From: DAITAZ01 sp036824045
Lineage (GTDB): Bacteria; Pseudomonadota; Gammaproteobacteria; Burkholderiales; Rhodocyclaceae
NCBI GenBank assembly: GCA_036824045.1
Contig: DAITAZ010000001.1
Coordinates: 143,774 to 207,773, forward strand
Direction of reading: 5' to 3'
Length of the DNA: 64,000 nt
In this document: in pieces, positions 59,167 to 64,000 of the stretch
Layout of the letters: every line of letters starts with the position of its first letter
Numbering within the stretch: position 1 is the stretch's first letter
Program-made: the position numbers and the translations under genes
The notes under the pieces: generated by a model
The model's database searches: none
What the model was told of the DNA's origin: nothing
The model's input: the letters and a program-made list of their open reading frames with translations, nothing else

Positions 59167-59347
59167 GGCGCCGTACGTCCCCGTGACGTGCGCCGCTACC
59201 CTGCATGCAGGCAAGCCCTGGTCGGCAACCCATCACATCGGGCCCTGCGCTGCCCCCTTGGCGCCCTTGCATCTGGATCGCGCTCAACGACGTAACAAGG
59301 TTCAGAAGCCCCAACAGGCTCGACGCAACCCCAATCGGAGAACGATC

Positions 59348-59872
59348 ATGCACACGACCAGAATCCTGATCTGCCTGTCCCTTGCCGCCACCGCGACTTG
59401 CGCCCAAGCGGTCGACAACTCCAGCCTGCCCGAACCCGTGAGGGTCCCTGATGGACATGTCCAGAAAACGTGGTCCAAAGGGGTCGGCGAGGTCACCTAT
59501 GCCTGCCGCCAGAAGGTTGATCAGCCGGGCAGCCATAGCTGGATCTTTGTTGCACCGTCGGCAACCCTGTTTGACGGCAACAAGAAGCCCCACGGCAACT
59601 ACTACGGTGGGCCTACCTGGGAGTCCAGCGACGGCTCCAAGACCACCGGCACACAGGTAGCGATCGCCCCAACCACGGCGGGAAATCTCCCGCTTCAGTT
59701 GATCAAGGCCACCTCCACTTCGAGCGCCGGAATGTTTGCCAACATCACCTACATCCAGCGCCTCAACACTGTCGGTGGGGCCGCCCCGGCCTCCCCCTGC
59801 GATGCATCCAATGTGGGCCAGGAACAGAAAGTGGCTTACCAGGCCGACTACATCTACTACGTGGCCCGATAA
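59348..59872 (+). CDS. DUF3455 periplasmic protein
   Basis: 174 residues with a signal peptide (RILICLSLAATATCAQA) and a DUF3455-like body: GVGEVTYACR, WIFVAPSATLFD, HGNYYGGPTWESSDGS and YQADYIYYVAR. CGGAGAACGATC gives the ribosome binding site. Function unknown; the two cysteines (in TYACR and ASPCD) could form a disulfide. Confidence 0.88.
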   Translation: MHTTRILICLSLAATATCAQAVDNSSLPEPVRVPDGHVQKTWSKGVGEVTYACRQKVDQPGSHSWIFVAPSATLFDGNKKPHGNYYGGPTWESSDGSKTTGTQVAIAPTTAGNLPLQLIKATSTSSAGMFANITYIQRLNTVGGAAPASPCDASNVGQEQKVAYQADYIYYVAR

Positions 59873-60084
59873 GACCTGGCGAGGAGCATACGTCCCGGCG
59901 GATCTGGCCGCCGGGCATTGCAGAACCGCTTCAACACCGCAGCCATACGGGCGCACCGCGCAATTCCCAGACGAGCAACTACGCATCGGTCTCAAGATAC
60001 TCGGTACGCCGCTGACGCTCCGAACTGGCCACTCATGCCACGCATGTGGATGAAGAAAGATGTTTCAGCCGCGAGCGCCGGAAA

Positions 60085-60114
60085 CAAAAAGGGCCCGGAG
60101 ATTATCCGAGCCCT
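60085..60114 (-). terminator. Terminator of tmRNA
   Basis: On the minus strand, AGGGCtCGG pairs with CCGgGCCCT around ATAATCT, followed by TTTTTG; it begins seven bases after the tmRNA CCA end. Confidence 0.85.
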
Positions 60115-60120
60115 CGAATT

Positions 60121-60482
60121 TGGTGGAGGCGGCGGGAATCGAACCCGCGTCCGCAAGCCCTCTACAGCCAGGTCTACATACTTAGCCGCGCCGTTTGATT
60201 TAACCCGCACCCCGCCGACGGGCAGGCTGGTTTCGAGCGATTCACTGGATTTTCGAGCTGGGCCTCGTGACTCGACCCAGCCTTATCTCACGTTGATGAC
60301 TCCGCTGTGGCTTGCGCCACCCAGCCCGTGAGCGAACTGGTGCAGAGGCCAGCCGCAATTAAGCGGCTAGAGCGAAACGCTCGTCGTTGGCAGTTATTGC
60401 AGTTCCAGTTGATTTACGAGGTAACTGGTCCTCGGTATGCACTGTGCTGCTTCGCGACCCACGTCGAAGCCAAGTCGCCCCC
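60121..60482 (-). ncRNA. ssrA: Transfer-messenger RNA (tag ANDERFALAA)
   Basis: One-piece tmRNA of about 362 bases. 5' GGGGGCG pairs with 3' CGCCTCC and the encoded ACCA; the T-arm GGGTTCGATTCCCGCC lies at the 3' end. The tag reading frame, GCC AAC GAC GAG CGT TTC GCT CTA GCC GCT TAA, runs from 60391 to 60359. It rescues stalled ribosomes with SmpB. Lies between ilvA and the DUF3455 gene. Confidence 0.96.
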
Positions 60483-60505
60483 TGTAGCTGTATCGCCACA
60501 TAAGA

Positions 60506-60527
60506 CCGGTCATTGTGCCTGAGAGTT
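60506..60527 (-). promoter_or_regulatory. Fragment resembling the 3' half of a glycine aptamer
   Basis: Minus-strand AACTCTCAGGCACAATGACCGG matches the AAnCTCTCAGGcAnAAnGGAC.G signature of glycine riboswitches, but no matching GGAGAG and CACCGAAGGGG 5' half is found upstream (that is ilvA coding sequence and a short hairpin). It sits just upstream of tmRNA. May be a remnant or chance. Confidence 0.25.
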
Positions 60528-60565
60528 CCCGACGGCGAAAGCGCCACCGCCTGCCGGAGCAGGCG

Positions 60566-62077
60566 TCAGCCGAGGAAGAGGCCGTAGCCCGGATTGCCGG
60601 TCTCGTCCACCCAGTCGTAACCCAGACGCTCGAGGAAGCTGGTGAACTCGCCATGCTCGGCGGGCGGCACCTGCATGCCGACCAGCACCCGCCCGGCGTC
60701 GGCACCATGGTTACGGTAGTGGAAGAGGCTGATATTCCAGTCATGGCGCATCGCGTTGAGGAAGTTCATCAGTGCGCCGGGCCGTTCGGGGAACTCGAAA
60801 CGCAGCACCCGTTCATGCTCCACCTGGGGCGCGTGCCCGCCCACCATGTAGCGGATGTGGGACTTGGCCATTTCGTCGTCAGTGAGGTCCAGGGTAGGCA
60901 GGCCGTGGCGGGTGAGGGTGTCCACCAGCCGCTGGCCTTCGGCCCGGTTGTGCACCTGCACGCCAACAAATACCTGGGCGGCCACCGGATCGCTGTAACG
61001 GTAGTTGAACTCGGTGATGTTGCGGGAGCCAAGCAGGGCGCAAAACTTTTTGAAACTGCCCGCCTTCTCCGGGATGGTGACAGCCATGATAGCTTCGCGC
61101 CGCTCACCCACTTCGGCCCGCTCGGCCACAAAGCGCAGGCGGTCGAAGTTGATGTTGGCGCCCGAGGCCACCGCCACCAGGGTCTTGTCCCGCAGCTTGT
61201 GCTGTTCGGCATAGGCCTTGGCGCCGGCGATGGCGAGCGCGCCGGCCGGCTCCAGGATGGCGCGGGTGTCCTCGAACACGTCCTTGATGGCAGCGCAAAT
61301 GGCGTCGTTGTCCACACGGACGATCTCATCCACGTACTGCTGGCAGAGGCGGAAGGTTTCCTCGCCCACCAGTTTCACCGCCGCACCGTCGGCGAACAGG
61401 CCCACCTGACTGAGCTTGACCCGGTGCCCGGCGGCGAGCGACTGGGCCATGGCATCGGCGTCCACGGCCTCGACGCCGATGATGCGCGTTTCCGGCCGCA
61501 GGCGCTTGATGTAGGCGGCCACACCGGCGATGAGGCCGCCTCCGCCGATGGTGCAGAACACGGCATGGATGGGCCGGGCGTGCTGGCGCAGGATCTCCAT
61601 GCCGATGGTGCCCTGGCCGGCGATCACGTCCGGATCATCGTAGGGGTGAACGAAGGTGAGCTTTTCTTCCTTCTCCAGCTGTTTGGCGTGCGCGTAGGCA
61701 TCGTCGTAGGAGGCGCCCGCCAGCACCACCTCGCCGCCCCGGTTGCGCACCGCATCGACCTTGATCGCCGGGGTGGTCTCGGGCATCACGATCACCGCGC
61801 GGCATCCCAAGCGCGAGGCAGACAGCGCCACGCCCTGGGCATGGTTCCCCGCGGAAGCGGCGATCACCCCGCGCTTGAGCGCCTGGGACGAGAGCCGGAC
61901 CATCTTGTTGTACGCCCCCCGGATCTTGAAGGAGAACACCGGCTGCATGTCCTCCCGCTTGATGAGGATGCGGTTGTGGATGCGGGCGGAAAGGTTGGGT
62001 GCCGGGTCCAGGGGTGACTCGATCGCCACGTCGTACACCTGGGCGTTGAGGATCTTCTCGAGGTAATCGTGCTGCAT
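60566..62077 (-). CDS. ilvA: Biosynthetic threonine ammonia-lyase
   Basis: 503 residues. PLP-binding Lys51 in FSFKIRGAYN, glycine loop SAGNHAQGVALSA and GGGGLIAGV in the catalytic domain. Two C-terminal ACT-like regulatory domains begin near residue 330. It makes 2-oxobutyrate for isoleucine and is usually feedback-inhibited by isoleucine. The ATG at 62077 (MQHDYLEKIL) was chosen over a longer open frame without homology. Two short hairpins follow the stop. Confidence 0.95.
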   Translation of the reverse strand: MQHDYLEKILNAQVYDVAIESPLDPAPNLSARIHNRILIKREDMQPVFSFKIRGAYNKMVRLSSQALKRGVIAASAGNHAQGVALSASRLGCRAVIVMPETTPAIKVDAVRNRGGEVVLAGASYDDAYAHAKQLEKEEKLTFVHPYDDPDVIAGQGTIGMEILRQHARPIHAVFCTIGGGGLIAGVAAYIKRLRPETRIIGVEAVDADAMAQSLAAGHRVKLSQVGLFADGAAVKLVGEETFRLCQQYVDEIVRVDNDAICAAIKDVFEDTRAILEPAGALAIAGAKAYAEQHKLRDKTLVAVASGANINFDRLRFVAERAEVGERREAIMAVTIPEKAGSFKKFCALLGSRNITEFNYRYSDPVAAQVFVGVQVHNRAEGQRLVDTLTRHGLPTLDLTDDEMAKSHIRYMVGGHAPQVEHERVLRFEFPERPGALMNFLNAMRHDWNISLFHYRNHGADAGRVLVGMQVPPAEHGEFTSFLERLGYDWVDETGNPGYGLFLG

Positions 62078-62391
62078 GGCCGCGCCGCTGGCTAAAACTT
62101 GCAGGGTAGCAGGAGCCAACAGCCCTTGGAAGCCTGCCCGCGCACGCACCCGGACCGGGATTGCCGGGCAATGCCCCGCCTGCTCTGCCCGGCGGCGCAC
62201 TCAAGGGGTGCGCGGGTGTGACGTTAAAGCTCCACACGGGGCAACGCTGGTCGCTGCCCCAACCGCTTGCAAAGACGGATGCAGGTCGCAAGCCCTGCTT
62301 TCACGCGGGAGAACCACCAGCCGCCACTGCTCAACGGCCCTCCGGCGAGCAGTGGCGGTGAAGGTGGCCCACGACAGGCGCCCGCCACAGG
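62078..62391. other. Divergent intergenic region with a strong hairpin
   Basis: Separates ilvA from the YqaA-like gene. CCGCCACTGCTC (62321-62332) pairs perfectly with GAGCAGTGGCGG (62347-62358), extended outside by CCACC/GGTGG. No T-run follows, so it is a leader structure rather than a terminator. No gene supported. Confidence 0.5.
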
Positions 62392-62880
62392 ATGCCCTCG
62401 CCCGACACCGACATTTCGGGCAAGCTCATTGCCGAATTCACTCCCCGGACCGCACCGCCCGCCATGTTCGCCACCCCGCTCGTCGGAGAAGAAGCCAGCC
62501 TGTGGACGCTGGCCGTTTCCAGCTTTCTGGCCGCCACACTGCTGCCCGGCGGCTCGGAAGCGGTGCTGGCGCTCACCCTGCGCATGCACCCGGAACAATG
62601 GCTGACGGCGCTGGTCATTGCTACTGTGGGCAACACCCTGGGCGGGCTTCTGACCTACGCCATGGCGCGCTGGCTGCCCCCAACACAGTTGCCCGCCCGG
62701 CTGGACTGGGTGCGGCGCTACGGGCCAGCCGCGCTGCTGCTGGCCTGGGTGCCCCTGGTGGGGGACGCCCTGTGCGTGGCGGCAGGCTGGCTGCGGGCGG
62801 ACTGGCGGGCCTGCGCCCTGACCATGGCCATCGGCAAGGGGGCACGCTACCTGGCCGTGGCCTGGTTGGCGCTGCCCTGA
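62392..62880 (+). CDS. YqaA-like membrane protein
   Basis: 162 residues from ATG 62392; ATG 62464 (MFATPLVGEEASLW) gives 138 residues and may be the real start, since homology to YqaA begins there. Membrane segments include AVSSFLAATLLPGGSEAVLAL, GNTLGGLLTYAMARWLP and LLLAWVPLVGDALCVAAG. YqaA belongs to the DedA/SNARE-associated superfamily; function unknown. Confidence 0.8.
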   Translation: MPSPDTDISGKLIAEFTPRTAPPAMFATPLVGEEASLWTLAVSSFLAATLLPGGSEAVLALTLRMHPEQWLTALVIATVGNTLGGLLTYAMARWLPPTQLPARLDWVRRYGPAALLLAWVPLVGDALCVAAGWLRADWRACALTMAIGKGARYLAVAWLALP

Positions 62881-62968
62881 ACACCAACCGCCGGGAAAAT
62901 ATCCGAAAGGCATTTACCCGACATTTGATCAAGGTCTTGGATTTGCTGCCTGTTGCAGTGCGATCGCC

Positions 62969-62974
62969 TACAAT
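62969..62974 (+). promoter_or_regulatory. -10 element before the FAD-linked oxidase gene
   Basis: TACAAT 51 bases upstream of the ATG at 63025; the -35 region is weak (TTGCTG at 20 bases). Confidence 0.35.
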
Positions 62975-63024
62975 GTGCGGTTCCCTGATCACCAGGCAAG
63001 CCTTTGTTGCGCTCACCCTGCACC

Positions 63025-64000
63025 ATGCCTAGCACTGCCGATACCGTGGAACGCGGCCCCGCGACCCGCCTGCGCGAGATCCCCTACAACTACACCTCGT
63101 TCTCCGACCGGGAGATCGTGATCCGCCTGCTGGGCGCCGACAACTGGGCGATCCTGGACAGCCTGCGACGCGAGCGGGTCACCGGGCGCTCCGCCCGCAT
63201 GTTGTACGAAGTGCTGGGCGACATCTGGGTGGTGCAGCGCAACCCCTACCTGCAGGACGACCTGCTGGCCAACCGGGACCGCCGCGACGCGCTGGTGGAG
63301 GCCCTGCGCCACCGCCTGCGCGAGGTGGAACGCCGCCGCCAGGAAAGCGCTGCCCAGGATGCGGACCGCGCCGCCAAGGTGGAAAAGCTGGTGCAGGCCG
63401 CCCAGGGCGCCATCGACCGCTTCGAGCACACCTTTGGCCAAATGCTGGGCCTGCGCAAGCGGGCGCAGAAGGCGCTGGCCCGCCACACCCGGCGCGACAA
63501 CATCTGCTTTGACGGCCACGCCCGCGTCAGCCACGTGACGGACGCCACCGACTGGCGGGTGGAGTACCCCTTCGTCGTCCTCTATCCGGACACGGAAAAC
63601 GAAATCGCCGCCCTGGTGCGCACCTGCATCGAGTTGGGGCTGACCATCATCCCCCGCGGGGGCGGCACCGGCTACACCGGTGGCGCCGTGCCGCTGGATG
63701 CCCACTCGGTGGTGATCAATACCGAGAAGCTGATCGACCTGGGGCCGGTGGAGCACCTCCCTTTGCCGGACGCCGCGGGCAAGCCAGGCACCGCCTACGC
63801 CACGGTGCGCACCGGCGCCGGGGTGGTGACCGAGCGGGTGGCCGAGGCCGCCGCCGCCGCGGGCCGGGTGTTCGCCGTGGACCCCACCTCCGCCAGCGCC
63901 TCCTGCATCGGCGGCAACATCGCCATGAACGCCGGCGGCAAGAAAGCCGTGCTGTGGGGCACCGCCCTGGACAACCTGGCCTGGTGGAAGATGGTGACGC
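63025..64000 (+). CDS. FAD-linked oxidase with DUF3683 N terminus, 3' end outside window
   Basis: 325 residues visible, open to the right edge. The N terminus (RLREIPYNYTSFSDREIVIRLLG) and the following coiled-coil-like region match DUF3683. The FAD_binding_4 domain begins near residue 180 with the PRGGGTGYTGGAVPLD motif and SASCIGGNIAMNAGGKK. Full-length proteins of this kind are about 1200 residues with a C-terminal 4Fe-4S domain and oxidise D-lactate, glycolate or related 2-hydroxy acids. The C-terminal parts cannot be checked here. Confidence 0.88.
   Translation, partial: MPSTADTVERGPATRLREIPYNYTSFSDREIVIRLLGADNWAILDSLRRERVTGRSARMLYEVLGDIWVVQRNPYLQDDLLANRDRRDALVEALRHRLREVERRRQESAAQDADRAAKVEKLVQAAQGAIDRFEHTFGQMLGLRKRAQKALARHTRRDNICFDGHARVSHVTDATDWRVEYPFVVLYPDTENEIAALVRTCIELGLTIIPRGGGTGYTGGAVPLDAHSVVINTEKLIDLGPVEHLPLPDAAGKPGTAYATVRTGAGVVTERVAEAAAAAGRVFAVDPTSASASCIGGNIAMNAGGKKAVLWGTALDNLAWWKMVT

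Overview
The window is a GC-rich, gene-dense stretch of a betaproteobacterial chromosome. Evidence for that class: a tmRNA whose tag reads ANDERFALAA, the zapB-like/zapA/6S RNA neighbourhood, DUF485-ActP, BPSS1780-type membrane proteins, NrtS, and a complete propionyl-CoA/methylmalonyl-CoA operon. A Rhodocyclales-like organism is my inference; I could not run a phylogeny. There are no insertion sequences, prophage genes, CRISPR arrays or rRNA genes. Almost every gene belongs to a recognisable family, so the novelty is in gene arrangement and non-coding structure.

Layout. 0-8.2 kb: 3' part of cobalamin-dependent methionine synthase, NrtS, a YbaK-type deacylase, ilvD and an AsmA-like protein. 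8.5-23.5 kb: a minus-strand locus with a cell-surface gene pair (OmpA/beta-barrel protein and a very large DUF11/SdrD_B repeat protein), a CHASE2 histidine kinase, a LysM-FecR protein and an OmpR-type response regulator, with mscL inserted on the other strand. This is the most interesting unit: it reads as an envelope-sensing system next to a giant secreted protein and its probable outer-membrane partner. 23.8-36.1 kb: tRNA-Arg(CCG), cytochrome c5, rep, two BPSS1780-like proteins, rsfS-rlmH-maf-rng, a structured untranslated region, lgt, pyrF, a VOC/epimerase-like protein, a zinc metallopeptidase and a DUF2189 protein.

36.2-47.1 kb: carbon metabolism. The minus-strand operon mcm-meaB-pccB-pccA converts propionyl-CoA to succinyl-CoA. 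A divergent GntR/FadR regulator follows, then the acetate symporter pair DUF485-actP and a crotonase-family enzyme. A 19-bp motif (16 identities) lies upstream of both mcm and the actP operon and is a candidate shared operator. 47.1-64 kb: a TauE/SafE permease, EVE protein, 6S RNA, zapA, zapB-like gene, an EF-hand protein, a lone cobQ, a two-receiver response regulator whose first receiver lacks the phospho-acceptor Asp, an AhpD-like protein, a dienelactone hydrolase, a GGDEF-EAL protein, a sodium:solute symporter with a His-rich tail, VanZ-like and DUF3455 proteins, tmRNA, ilvA, a YqaA-like protein and the 5' part of an FAD-linked oxidase.

Together these describe a respiratory heterotroph using acetate and propionate, with B12-dependent enzymes (MetH, methylmalonyl-CoA mutase) and one corrin-modifying enzyme (CobQ). 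Translation quality control (tmRNA, RsfS, RlmH) and c-di-GMP/two-component signalling are also represented.
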